Part shown: positions 12,774 to 23,583 of the stretch, one piece after another | Layout of the letters: every line of letters starts with the position of its first letter | How positions within the stretch are numbered: the first letter of the stretch is position 1 | NCBI GenBank assembly: GCA_030267565.1 | Contig: BRXU01000023.1 | Coordinates: forward strand, 1,215,001 to 1,279,000 | Reading direction: 5' to 3' | From: Pleodorina starrii | Taxonomy: Eukaryota > Chlorophyta > Chlorophyceae > Chlamydomonadales > Volvocaceae | Length of the DNA: 64,000 bases | Made by a program: the position numbers and the translations under genes | The notes under the pieces: generated by a model | What the model was told of the DNA's origin: nothing | The model's database searches: none | What the model saw: the letters and a program-made list of their open reading frames with translations, nothing else

Positions 12774-15463
12774 TCAGAGCCGCGCGCGCAGTGGCTGCCC
12801 CCTGGAGCCCTCCCCCCGCTCCCCCAGCAGGGCTGCCTGCCGCCGCTTGAAGCGGGTGAACTCCTTGCTCACGATGTCCACAATGGAGTCCGGATACTGA
12901 CACACACACAGTCACACAGTCACACATACACACACCCCGAGTCGCACGGGTGGGTGCACGTAATCGTGCGTCCGCGTGTCCATGTGTGTATTCATTGAAG
13001 AAATTGTGTCCGTGGAACGTGCGCGCATGCGGGATGGGGGCGGGATGGGGGCGGCAGGGGAAAGGGAAGGTGGGGAGGCGGCAGGGGTTTACGGGCGGGC
13101 GTATGGATGCACGGCTTGGGGAGGGGAGGGAGGCGAGGCGCACAACCGTCGGACGGACGCATCAGTTGGGGCGTTTGGGGCGGTTGAGATCTGCGCAATT
13201 TCAAGGTGCGCACGGTACGGCAGGACGCCATTGCAGTACCGCGCGGCGCCAGGACAGCGAGCGCGCATGCGCGTTGCCGGGACCCGCCTCCGCGCGTGCA
13301 AACATAACGGCACGCCGCAAGCTAAAAGTTACCAAGTATAAGTTCCGTCGGAGCCGGGAGCGTCCGTACCTTGATCGCGCTGTAAGCCGCCAGATCGCCG
13401 CTCTGCCACCTGCAGTACATCAACCAATCAATCGGTCGCGGAATGTAATCGCGACGTGACTTTGCCACATGCGGTACGTTATCTTCATACACGCTGTATG
13501 AATTGAACCGCTTTACCGAAGGATACTGCAGGATTATTGGCGCATGCCGTACCACTCCGCCCCGCCCCGCCCCGCCCCGCACCTCTGCAACGTGACCCGG
13601 TGCATGCCGTACCAATCCGTTCCGCCCCGCCCCGCCCCGCCTCGCCCTGCCCCGCCCCGCACCTCTGCAACGTGACCCGGTAGGCGCTGGTGGCAGCCAC
13701 CAGTTGCAACAACAGCGGCTCCAGACCGGGGGAGTCCAGGAAGTCCAAATGCTCCGTAATAACCTGGGTGCCGTACCATGCCGTACGGTACGACACATGT
13801 ACAGATACGGTGCGACACAAACAGGACGTTACCCGAAAGGGAAAGAGGGGGGGAAACAGGGCGCGTCTGAGTGGCTGCTGGGGGCGTGGTTGCCGATAAG
13901 TTTGTGGGAGAGGGGCGCACCGAGTGCGGCACGCAGACACACGCATGGCTTGGACGTGTGTGCACGCGCGTAGCAACGACTGGCGCAGAGACGAGGGCGC
14001 CATGGTGGGTTGTGGCTTGTGGGCGGATACCACCGACCGTTACTTGGACAGGTACCACCTGCTTCGGGCCCTTCGGGCAGGCATCACCGTCGACCCCCCG
14101 TTTGGGGGTTCAAACGGTGTTGCGGCTGCTCCGGCCGCCGCGGCGGCCCGCCGACCGTCCGGGATCTGTGTCGCGATCTCACGCGCCTCTCACCGTGCCA
14201 TCCCCAGATCTGATCTGATCCGGGAGCTTCTCGGGATCAGATCTGGGGATCTGCAAGAACGCCGGGGCTTCCTGGGCGGCGCGCACCTTACCTTTGCCGC
14301 GCGCTCGTTGAGCGGCTGCAGCACCTCCCGCATCCACATTCGGTACATGCGCGCCTGGGGGCCGTCCGGGTTGGCCTGTACGGCAGCCTGGAAGGCCTCC
14401 TGTCGTCGTACGGGACGATGCCCCATCAAACAAAGCCAGCAAACACCAGCAAACAAAGCCAACAAGCAAAGCAAGCGAGCAAGCAAGCACCCCGTCGTGG
14501 AATGGGCGTTGGGCACTTGGGCTACCGGCAGGGGTTGGCCGGCAGAGGTGGCTGATGCGGGGCGAGGGGTGAGGGCGTGAGGTGACGTGCGGCGCAAGGC
14601 TGCCGCTGCTGCAGGAACGAACGGCGAGGTGCAGAGTAACGCACTGGGTAGGGCAAAGAACACGCTGTCTCCTGAACACATATCGTACACCGTGCCGTGT
14701 ACGGAACACTCGCCTTGGTGCCGTCGGGGCTGTGCTGCTTCACCATAGCATGGAAGGCGGAGCGGGAGGCCGTGACGCTCGACAGCAAGGGGCCGTACAG
14801 GTGCTTTAGCTGCAGTACAGTCGAGGGAGGACGGGGCCATGGCACGGACGGCCCTCGGAAGTGCGCGGGTGTGTCGGGAGTTGGGGCAAAGGATTAATGT
14901 GGGCGATGGATTCAGCGATTGCCTGTAGCGTGTTGGGTAAGAGTGACGGTGAGCTGGGGGCTACAGCTGGACCCACATGAAAATATTCAGTTCGCAAAAG
15001 TACGGATCATGGCAAGCGGCCGGCGACACCGAGCCCGTAAAACCGTTCTGGCCGCGAGCCCGCGACGTGTGTAGGCGGGCCTGTGTCGCGCACAGCGGCG
15101 CTTTTGGCAGCCTTGGCATACATGAACAACCTTGTGCCAGTCGTGTACAGCATAGCCAGATTAAGTGTTTTCGCCCTCAGGGACACGGGGGGAAGGGAAC
15201 TACCGACAGCTGGTAAACTGAATGCAACGGGATGCAAACCCACGAGAATGCCCACGCTTGCGCCCCCTGTACCTGCTTGTTTACGCGTTCGATACGCGCC
15301 TTCCGCTCCTCGATGCTCTTCGCATTGAAATATGCAAACAAGTACCCTGTACAAGCCAGTGAGTGCGATAGATACCGCCACAGCGGCGATTCGGCCCCCG
15401 AAAGCTGACGAATTTCGGAGCTAGTGACGCACCGGCAGCAAGAGCCCAGAACCCGCCAGCCAT
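12774..15463 (-). CDS. unknown 190-aa N-terminally membrane-anchored helical protein (seven exons)
   Basis: Exons from 5' to 3': 15463-15433, 15346-15273, 14809-14714, 14399-14292, 13763-13663, 13409-13370 and 12896-12774. Every junction keeps phase and the total is 191 codons with the stop. The start MAGGFWALAAGYLFAYF is a short hydrophobic segment, probably one membrane helix or a targeting signal. A basic stretch EERKARIERVNKQ follows, then LYGPLLSSVTASRSAF, MWMREVLQPLNERAA, EHLDFLDSPGLEPLLLQL, QRWQSGDLAAY and YPDSIVDIVSKEFTRFKRRQ. This order resembles uncharacterised proteins I associate with algae, fungi and bacteria, but I cannot give a family name or function. One intron uses a GC donor (AAG/GCGAGT at 14713). 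The exon-5 donor sequence is duplicated in the following intron. Confidence 0.72.
13555..13682. repeat. GC-rich tandem block that duplicates a splice-donor region
   Basis: CCGCCCCGCCCC-type tracts alternate with two copies of a segment reading CCTCTGCAACGTGACCCGGT (near 13582 and 13662). The right-hand copy contains the end of exon 5 and its donor; the left-hand copy repeats both inside the intron. Confidence 0.7.
14200..14250. repeat. perfect 16-bp inverted repeat in an intron
   Basis: ATCCCCAGATCTGATC at 14200-14215 is matched by its exact reverse complement at 14235-14250, with a 19-nt spacer that can itself pair partly. It lies in the intron between exons 4 and 5 of the 190-aa protein gene, close to the donor side. 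Confidence 0.85.
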
Positions 15464-15758
15464 TGTAGACCTACGAATGAATAAATTGGTTTTGCTGTTG
15501 CAGGCTGCGGAACGTCGATTGGCAGAGTCTCGGAGTTGGAGTCAACTCAACACGAGTTGTGGGGCATTCTTTTACTTACATAACTCGCAATTAGCAACGA
15601 CCAATCCTATTATAACAATACGTTATTATCTTTTGAGCTAGCCCTAGACCCTTTACTGAATACTGAAAATTCTCAACACGCCGTGCGAACTTTGATGACG
15701 GGCTAGCCGTAACTTTTCAACGGCAACTGCTCGAGTTGTCTTCGGGGTGAGATCAGCC
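15464..15758. promoter_or_regulatory. compact bidirectional promoter region
   Basis: Only 295 bp separate the start codons of the minus-strand 190-aa protein gene and the plus-strand LRR gene. The centre, about 15,590-15,640, is strikingly AT-rich for this genome (a run of TTATTATAACAATACG type), consistent with a shared nucleosome-poor promoter. No specific factor site is identified. Confidence 0.5.
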
Positions 15759-16935
15759 ATGGCTGGCTCGGTTGACGAGGGGCCTTTAAGCGAGGCTAAT
15801 TTGCTGGCCCTGACCGGCGAGGAGGCACTGGAGGACATTAAAGAGCTGACGCTCCGCAACCACAAGTTACAATCTTTCGATCATGGGGAAGCGGCGCGGC
15901 TCTTAAACCTACAAGTCATGTCGCTGTCACACAACCTGCTCAGCTCGCTCGCCGGGTTCCAGCACCTGAAGCACCTCATCAGCCTCAACCTAAACTTTAA
16001 CGCGCTGACCAGCTTGGAGGGCATCAGCAATTGCACCGGCCTGCAGCACCTGTTCCTGGCGAACAACCGGGTGCGGGACATCAGCCCGCTGGTGCCGTGC
16101 ACCAACCTGCATACCCTGCACCTCTTCCGCAACAACATCTCCAACCTGGACATGACGATGCTGGTGCTCGCCGGCCTGCCAAAGCTCCGGGAGCTGGAGC
16201 TGGCCGGCAATCCCTGCGCGCTGGCGCCGGAGTACAAGCACCGGGTGGTGCTGCAGCTGGATCTCCAGAGCCTGGATGGCGACACAATCGCCCAGCTGGA
16301 CTATGACATGGCCAACGAGTACTTCGCAGCAAACGGCGGCATACCGCCGAAGCTGGGCCCACGGGTCGACATCTTGACGCTAGAGGAGTTTGACGGCGCA
16401 GCGGGGGCACCCTCCGCAGCCGCGGACAGCCACGCGGCTGCCGCGGCGCCCCGAAGCGCCTCCGAGCACGGGGCCTCGGCGGGAGGCCAGGACCCAGGGC
16501 TAGCCCCCGCCGCCGCCGTCTCAGACGCTGCCGCGGCCTTGTCGCGCTCGGGAGCTGGCGCTGGTTCGGGGCAGCACGGCGCCGACTCGAACGGTCGGCC
16601 ATCGACCTCCGCATGGGGGTCCCTGCCGCGGCCGGGCAGCGCGGCTGCGCGCGCCGCGCCGGCCGGGCCCGGCCCCGGCGCAGCCGGAGCCCACCTGCCG
16701 CCGCAGCTGCTGCCGCGGCCGGGCACCGCGGCGCGGCGGCCTGGAAGCGCCTCTGGCGCGTCCGGTCGGCCTGGCAGCGCCTATTCGGGGCTGCAGTCCT
16801 CGGTCCAGCTCCTTAGCAACGAAATCCTCAACGACCACCCCCTGATAATCGAGTACCTGGCGAAGCACGTGCTGATGGAGGGGCTGGCGCTGACGGAGCA
16901 GCAGGGCGTGCCGGGCCGGCCTGGCAGCGGCGGCA

Positions 16936-16967
<32 letters not shown>

Positions 16968-18543
16968 GGCCGGGGGCCGTCGTTTGCGCAACGGCTGCGT
17001 GACACGGCCGCGGCCATGAACGCCTGCGAGGATGTGGACCCGAAGACGCTGGCGGGGCAGCAGCAGGAGCTGATCGCCACGTCGCAGACTGTGCGGCTTG
17101 GCATGGCGGAGGAGATGATCGCGTCGGCGACGCCCAATGAGCTGTGCCGGCAGCTCGTGCGGCTGTGTGAGGTAGGCTGTCTGCGGGTTGCTGCATGCCC
17201 CGTGGCTGGGGCGGGGCTGGGCGGAGGGTACCGTAGTAGAGATGAAACCGCCGCGATGGGTTGGACGGAGGCGACGCAAGCGAACCCAGACCCTGCAGGC
17301 CCTGGGGCGGGGCGGAGGGGCGTTTCCTCCTTTGGAGCTACCGGGCTGTGCTGCAGGCCGGAGGCGTGCTGTGCCTCCGGCTCGCAGCACAGCCCGGTCG
17401 CTCCGGGTGTCCCCTCCTCCGTCCTGGATAATGGAATGGAGTGACGCATGACTGGGGTCTGCGGGGGTGAGGGTTTGGTTCCGTTTCGAGGTCCCCGCAA
17501 AGCGCGCAGTAAGGCCAAGCGGCCTCTGCATAGCGCCGTTCCTCAGCCAAGTGCTCTGAGGGGAGCGCGAGGCTTGCAGTTGGTTTGGAACCACGTGTGG
17601 CGCCACCAGCACCAGCAGGGCTCACGTGTCGAACAGAAGCAGTGCGGTGGTTGTCATGGGGAGGGAGGGGATTCTCCTGGAAAGTCGCCGGGGGACAGCG
17701 GGGTCGGTGACTCATGAGTGGGGTCTGGGCGTGCTCGTGCGGCAGCGGTCACTTGGTGCCATGTAAAAGGAAACCGGAGTTTGAAAGGGAGGAGGTTAAA
17801 TGACTAGAGTGACCCGGGGTCGGGGAAAGGGTGGGGCACCGCCGTCTGGCAGACCGCAAACCGGTGGGGGCGGCCTTTTGAAAGCTCGGAAGAACTGGCT
17901 GGCCAGGTTGTTAAACCACCAGTGCGGCAACCCAATTGAAACGCTGAAATGCATCACACGCTGGCTGTAGCTGATACAGCTGATGTGGGTTGTGTGCGCT
18001 TCTAACAGCCACGCCGGCCGGACGCTGGCTGCTGTCGTATTTGTCGCAGGTCCTTATCAAGGAGGTGGAGGTGTGCAGGGCCGGGCGGCCGCCCAGCAGC
18101 GGAAGCACCACCGCCAGGCCCGGGACAGCGGCCGGGCAGCGACCAGGAACGGCAGCCGGGCTGCGACCCACGACGCCAGGTGGGTGGAGGAATGACTTTG
18201 TTTGTCGCTTGGCGCGGGAGCTTGTGCGCACGCAACTACCACTGCGGGCGCATGTATTTCAGTGCACGGCCAGGCGCGGTTGCTGCTTGCTTGTTGCCGT
18301 GGTAACCTTGGTGTTGGGCGTCATTGCCGCCCTGCAGGACTGCACGCCAGCTCGAGCGGCGCTGGGCCGTCCTCGTCAGTGCTGACGCCGGCTGAAGTCG
18401 GGGAGCTGGTTCAGATGCGAGCGGACGTTGAGCGGTTGTGCCGCGAGAACAAGGCGCTCCGGCTCGAGAATGAGAACATGTACTGGCTCGTGGAGGAGGT
18501 TAAGCGGTTAAAGGCGGAGCGGGGAGGGTCAGCAGGGAAATGA
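15759..18543 (+). CDS. leucine-rich-repeat and coiled-coil protein, centrosome/cilium-like (582 aa)
   Basis: Exons 15759-17171, 18050-18179 and 18338-18543 join in phase to 583 codons with the stop. Residues about 25-190 form SDS22-like leucine-rich repeats: MSLSHNLLSSLAGF, LISLNLNFNALTSLEGI, LQHLFLANNRVRDISPL, then a cap with LRELELAGNPCA. A Ser/Ala/Gly/Pro linker follows, then a helical block (SNEILNDHPLIIEYLAKH to NELCRQLVRLCE). The C-terminus is a coiled coil (VGELVQMRADVERLCRENK, LENENMYWLVEEVKRLK). LRRs first and a C-terminal coiled coil recall CEP72/LRRC36-type centrosomal proteins, but this is by architecture only. The start is the ATG at 15759. It shares its promoter with the gene to the left and ends only 193 bp before the PSB33 start codon. 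Confidence 0.72.
17334..17404 (+). ncRNA. intronic hairpin, candidate pre-miRNA or foldback element
   Basis: Arms 17334-17365 and 17373-17404 are complementary at about 29 of 32 positions around a 7-nt loop. They lie in the first intron of the LRR gene. Length, few mismatches and a tiny loop fit a microRNA precursor; a small foldback transposon remnant is the alternative. Expression cannot be judged from sequence. Confidence 0.45.
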
Positions 18544-18736
18544 GGACAAAAAATTCGTGGTCTCGACTTGTGGAATCAATTCGTCCATGGTGTGGACTAT
18601 CCTGGTGTCGGAGACACACGTTTCAACTGGCTCTGCCGATGCCGTACTCCATTGAAAGCACGATTCTCAACGTGAATATTCAGCGTTCAGCTTGTCAACA
18701 GTCTGCACATTTTACAGGCATAAGCACCGAGGCACT

Positions 18737-20417
18737 ATGCAGCAACTACAGTCTCAGCGGATTGCCAATGGCAAGGCGTGCGGCAACCTGCAGTTGCTGC
18801 CAGTGGGCCTGAGTCGGAGGTGCATGCCTGCCTTTTCAGCATCTCGCTGCATGAATGGGCGTAAGGTTGTTGGCCGGCGCTCTGACGTTCACGTCCGCGC
18901 CACGGAAGAGTCAGGTAGATGTGGACCACACGATAAGCGATACTTAAAGTTCCAGCTGGCACCTTATGCGCTGGTTTCTTACTTCTTGAACAGTTGAAGT
19001 GAAGCCACTGGCCTCAACCAGCGCGCCTGCCGAGGGAGCCGAGTCCTGGGTGCCAGTTTGCCGACCTGAGGACTTGCCAAAGGGTGAGCGCGACCCGTCA
19101 AGATCATACCTTTCATGCTGGCAAACTGTGCTGAGAGATGTTTTACCACAAGCAGCGCGAACTGCATACAGGCGTGCGGAAAGAGCTCGAGGTTGATGGG
19201 CGTCAAGTGTTGATGTTCTGGTACCGCAACCAGATCTACTGCATTGAAGCTCGCTCTCCAGCCGAAGGCGCGTACAGCGAGGGCTTCATCAAGGCCAAGT
19301 TCACGCAGGTACGTGCCGGTATGCCTGGCCAACCCCCTGAGGTGGGGCTGCTTGCACAGCGCTTGACCCGGTTCTGACGCCAGCTGGCCCATGCCGACGC
19401 ACACAGGACTACTGCATCGAGTGTCCATCCACTGGGAGCCTGTTCTCCCTGAAGGATGGGTCTATCGTGTCGTGGTACCCCCAAAACCCGGTTCTCCGCG
19501 TCCTGACACCCTCATCCTACTGCCGGCCAATGGAGGTAAGCTTTGGGTGGCGCTGGTCTTTCGCCGCTGGGTAGGTGCTCAGTGGCTGCTGGGAAGGCGG
19601 AAGGTGGGGATGACGGCATGCGCAAAACAACGGCGATATCCCTGTTAGTTGATGTGCCGGGGTACTACTGCGTACTGCCCGACCCAAGCAACCTTCTCGG
19701 TTGGGGTGATGCCCCTTGATAAGCAACCGCCAACCAATGATGGATCATTCGGTGGTGGACGGCGCGTGATGCCCTCTCCATGTTCTATGATCCCTGTGCT
19801 TGGACGCCGGAGCACAGCCAGATTACCACCCTCCCACTGGCTCGAAAAGACCAGGACAAGCAGCCCAGAGGGAACCGTGGGGGTCTCTGCGACCGTGTCC
19901 ATGACGCAAATGCACTACTGGGCACGGAACAACACCGCTGATCAATAATGACATGACTTTCCGCCACTGACCTGGTTCGTTTCTCGCCCTGACCCTTCTG
20001 CTCCTTCCCGCGCAGATCTACCCGGTGAAGCTGACGCAGGAGGCCATTTACGTGGACGTGGAGTCGGGCACACTGGGCGGCATCCGCACCGCGCGCGGCC
20101 GCGGTGGCGCGGGCACGTCGGTGGAGAACAACAACGTGTTCACGGTGCAGCCGACCGTGTACTTTGAGGGCATGGACCCCACCAAGGAGTCGGCCAGCGT
20201 GTACGCGGACGCGTCGGGCGCCGGCGGCGAGGCGTTTAACCCGGTGGTGGTCATCACGGGCATCGTGGCGGTGGGCATGACGGCCGTGGCGGGAACCGCC
20301 TTTGCAATCTACTACGAGAACCTGACGGCCCTGATTGCGTTCTGGGTCGTGTTTGGGCTGGGGGTTGGCTTTGCTGGCTTCCAGTACGTGAACAAGCAGT
20401 TCAAGAGCGACGCGTGA
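18737..20417 (+). CDS. PSB33: PSB33/TEF5-like thylakoid protein with ligand-less Rieske fold (311 aa)
   Basis: Exons 18737-18914, 18994-19083, 19172-19308, 19407-19535 and 20016-20417 join in frame to 312 codons with the stop. The N-terminus is a basic, Ser/Ala-rich chloroplast transit peptide of about 55 residues. The Rieske-like fold carries FWYRNQIYCIEARSPAEGAY, DYCIECPSTGSLFSLKDGSI and WYPQNPVLRVLTP. The Cys-x-His and Cys-x-x-His ligand pairs are missing, so no 2Fe-2S cluster is expected; this is typical of PSB33. The C-terminus has two hydrophobic segments (VVVITGIVAVGMTAVAGTAF and LIAFWVVFGLGVGFAGF) that anchor it in thylakoids. In plants the protein stabilises photosystem II-LHCII organisation. 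A TGTAA motif at 20839-20843 gives a 3' UTR of about 430 nt. Confidence 0.88.
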
Positions 20418-20838
20418 ATGGTGAGTTTGTGTGGAGGGTTGATGTGTGGTCCTGGCGTGGGTGCGCTGGGCCGTTGCTCTGTGGTGAGCGCGGATGCCCG
20501 GTCTTGGTATGCGTGAGCTGACGGGCTAGTGGACTGGATGGATGCGAAGGAAGCGATTTGGAGAAGGTGCAATGACCAATGAACAGCAAGTGAGGCGTTC
20601 GTCGGGCTGTTGCCGCGCTGCATGCGCGGCAGTTTTCGCAACAGCCATTTCGTTGCGAGGTCGTTCAGTTTTGGTGACGTGAGCTGTTGTTGATGTTTGA
20701 TGATGGATTTGTTTTTGAAGATCACATGGAGGCAGGACGCCTGCACTGGTGCATCTGGGCGGACGCCCGGGTGTGTGTGAACGGGGAGATTACGCACGTG
20801 AGCCGGCGGCGAGGTGTGCGGTGACGGGATGCATGTGA

Positions 20839-20843
20839 TGTAA
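20839..20843 (+). terminator. TGTAA polyadenylation signal of PSB33
   Basis: Volvocine-type polyadenylation motif 422 nt after the stop codon, followed by AT-rich sequence where cleavage would be expected. Confidence 0.5.
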
Positions 20844-20859
20844 GTGATCGTGTGCCGGA

Positions 20860-23583
20860 AGTAGGTCACAGAGATGGGTTTGTAGATATATATTTTGAAA
20901 ATAGTGAATACCGTTTGTAGGCTGCGAGAGGGCCGGTCGTCGTTCAGCGAGGCGTCCGGAAAACGACCACGGCGTCCACGGGGTTCGGCCTGCCTCGAAA
21001 GCCGTTTGGTTAGCTAGTGTAAGTTAATGAATGTGGCCTTATCCTGACAGGAATATTGCATATGTAGTATTTGTTACAGTGGTCTCCAGCGCCCCCGCAA
21101 TTGTGCGGTATTCTGTGACACAATATTCACGCATACAGGGCACCCTGTCCAGCTGAGCGACGAGTGCAGTCGTCCGATGAACTTCTCAGCTGGTTAGTGA
21201 CAGGATTTGGCTTATTTACATGCACGATAGACGATCTCACGGTACCTGAACGATCAGCGCAGTATATTTATGTTACGGCCCTGCCCGTTCAGAGTGACGC
21301 ACTTTCACGGACCCTGCAGTACATCCACGCGGGTAGCCCTCGTGCCATTTTGCATGTGAGGGGAGAAAACGCGATCGCCTGAATGGTCATATCGCATGCA
21401 CCTGCCGGAGAAGGCTGGCTGCGGCAAGAATCGTCGTTACCTTTTCATGGCTTCCCTGCACCAATCCAATATACCCGGCTGTGTAACGCTCGAACAGGGG
21501 CCAACTGGTCCGTGGTTACATTTGCCGTCGCCTGCTGTCGGACTGGGCGCCCTCCTTTGCGGTATGCGAACCCCCGTACGCTTAATGTCATGAACTTGTG
21601 ACCATATGGTCTCTCACTAGACGTTATTAATCCGATGCCCAAAAGGGCTGCATACAACTCTTTTGACTTATTTCGTACATTGTGAGCGACTGCGACGGAA
21701 CCCAGGCTTCGTTTGTCACCCTTCATCTGCTACTTATTGACATTGCATACGTGCAACACCCAAGCTGTGAGTCCATCTCATCAGCTGATAGGTCGCACCA
21801 CTGTCAAGTCCGTCCTGAGCCCGTCGGTGTCGCCCTCTCAGCAATGACGCCTTTTGCCAATTGTTAGAGCATATTTGTGCCGTGATACCGGTGTATATCT
21901 TTGATATATACTTTGGCTTGTACAGGCATCAACGGTCGACGGCCAACTTACAGTGCGACCGCAGCAAGCGCCTAGCTGCTGGCCGTGGACACCTTCATCC
22001 ATTCTATAGGCTTTTTCAACCTGGTGGAGAGGATACGGGAGGGTTCCCAGAAGTCGAGGCTCTTGAAGTTCCACTGAGTGCCCGCTACCCTAACGCATTC
22101 CATAGCTCAACTGCCCTACTGGCACATTTACCTAATCCACGGTGCTGAGCCGTGAGAGATCGAAGCCAATCTTGCTTGCGAGCGAGACGGGCGGTCGATG
22201 AGGTGCGGTTGTCAGGGTTCCCGGTCGTCTACCCGACAACAGCAAGGGGCCCATACCAGGAAGCAGTGAACGGCCAACCATGGAAGCCCGTCACATGCCG
22301 ACACCGTCAGGTCTACCGGACCTGCCCGCAGGCAAGTGTTTTCCTTTTGGCGCCATCGGGGTGGCGTTGCACCGTTGGGGACTGGCAGAGCTGATCCACC
22401 AAATCTTACCAGCGAGGGGAGGCAGCCCAGGAGCGATGTCGTTGTCGTGATGAGAGGCGCTCACCAGCCCCGCTCGTGTCGTTTAAACGGTACTCGTTAG
22501 ACCGGCAAAGACAACGCACAGCTCCCGAACCACGCAGCAGATCAGGTTTCAGCAATGCAGCTGTCAATGCAATTGTCAAGATCACCACCGTCTGCACACG
22601 CGCCCGTCTCACACGACCGCCCCTCGTCCTATCCCGCTTCGCAGCTTCGTCCAACCGTTGCGCGCCAGGCTTCGACTACCCGCGCACGTGTCTCCCCTCC
22701 GTCGCCCAACCCAGGCACTTTGAATAAGCGCTGCCTCACCGCCGCCTTGCCTTGCCTTGCCGCGGCCCCTTGTCCGTAGGTCCTGTGGCGCCGCCCCTGC
22801 CACACGCCTTGCGCGCTGCCCCAGCGGCGCCGTCCTTGTCGCCGCCGGGTCAGCCCTCCAGGCCCGCCGACTGCCGCCATGATGGCACCGTTGACCCAGA
22901 TCGGAGCGAACAGGTGCGACTGATCCGCAACGCACGTAGAAAGAACGACGCTGGATGGTCACTTGGTCGGCGATGAGGGGCCACGCGGGCGGCAGTAGTC
23001 ATGGCGCGCTGCCCTGGGCCACCGCGCGGACTTCGGAGCACGGATGGTTTGCTCGAAGTAGGGGCACCGCGACGGAGGCCCCCCAACGGCTGAATCAGAG
23101 GGCGGGCACAGGCGTTTGGTGCGCCCACGACGGGCGGCGGGCCGCGTCATCGTCGCCTGCAGCGTCTCATGACCCGCGTACCATGACATTTTTTGGCGCC
23201 GGCTGGTGTGTTGTCGTACTATGGTTGCTCTTGGGTGGCCTGGTGCGGGGCGGCGGCGTCGCCGCTGCCGCCTGCGGCAGCCTCGTCAGCCGTCAGCGAC
23301 CGCAGCCGCTCCCCTGCCCTCCCCACAGGCCCTCCAGAGTATTGGGGAGGAGTGTTCGTTGCCGCTGCCGCCACCGGCGGCCTGCCGCCAAGTGCCGGCG
23401 GTGCTATGGCTGGACCCGGAGGATCGAGTGCTGGCAGCTGGTGCGTGGCGGCGTGTGTGCGTGCGTGCGTGTGTGTGTGTATGTGTGTGTGGTGGGAGAT
23501 CATGCCGGGGGGCACTGCGTACCGTATCTAGGACGCGTCTTCTTTGACGAAAGGGCCCTAAGCGACATGAAAAGGCAAAGGAC
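20860..23583. other. intergenic region, possibly with 5' exons of the low-complexity gene
   Basis: From 20,860 to about 22,300 the sequence is AT-richer and no frame looks coding. From about 22,550 it becomes GC-rich. A possible short first exon starts at 22879 (MMAPLTQIGANR, followed by a GTGCGA donor). A possible internal exon lies at about 23331-23448 (CCCACAG acceptor, GTGCGT donor). Their phases do not agree well with the long frame that follows, so I leave them out of a model. A GT-repeat occurs near 23456-23492. Confidence 0.35.
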
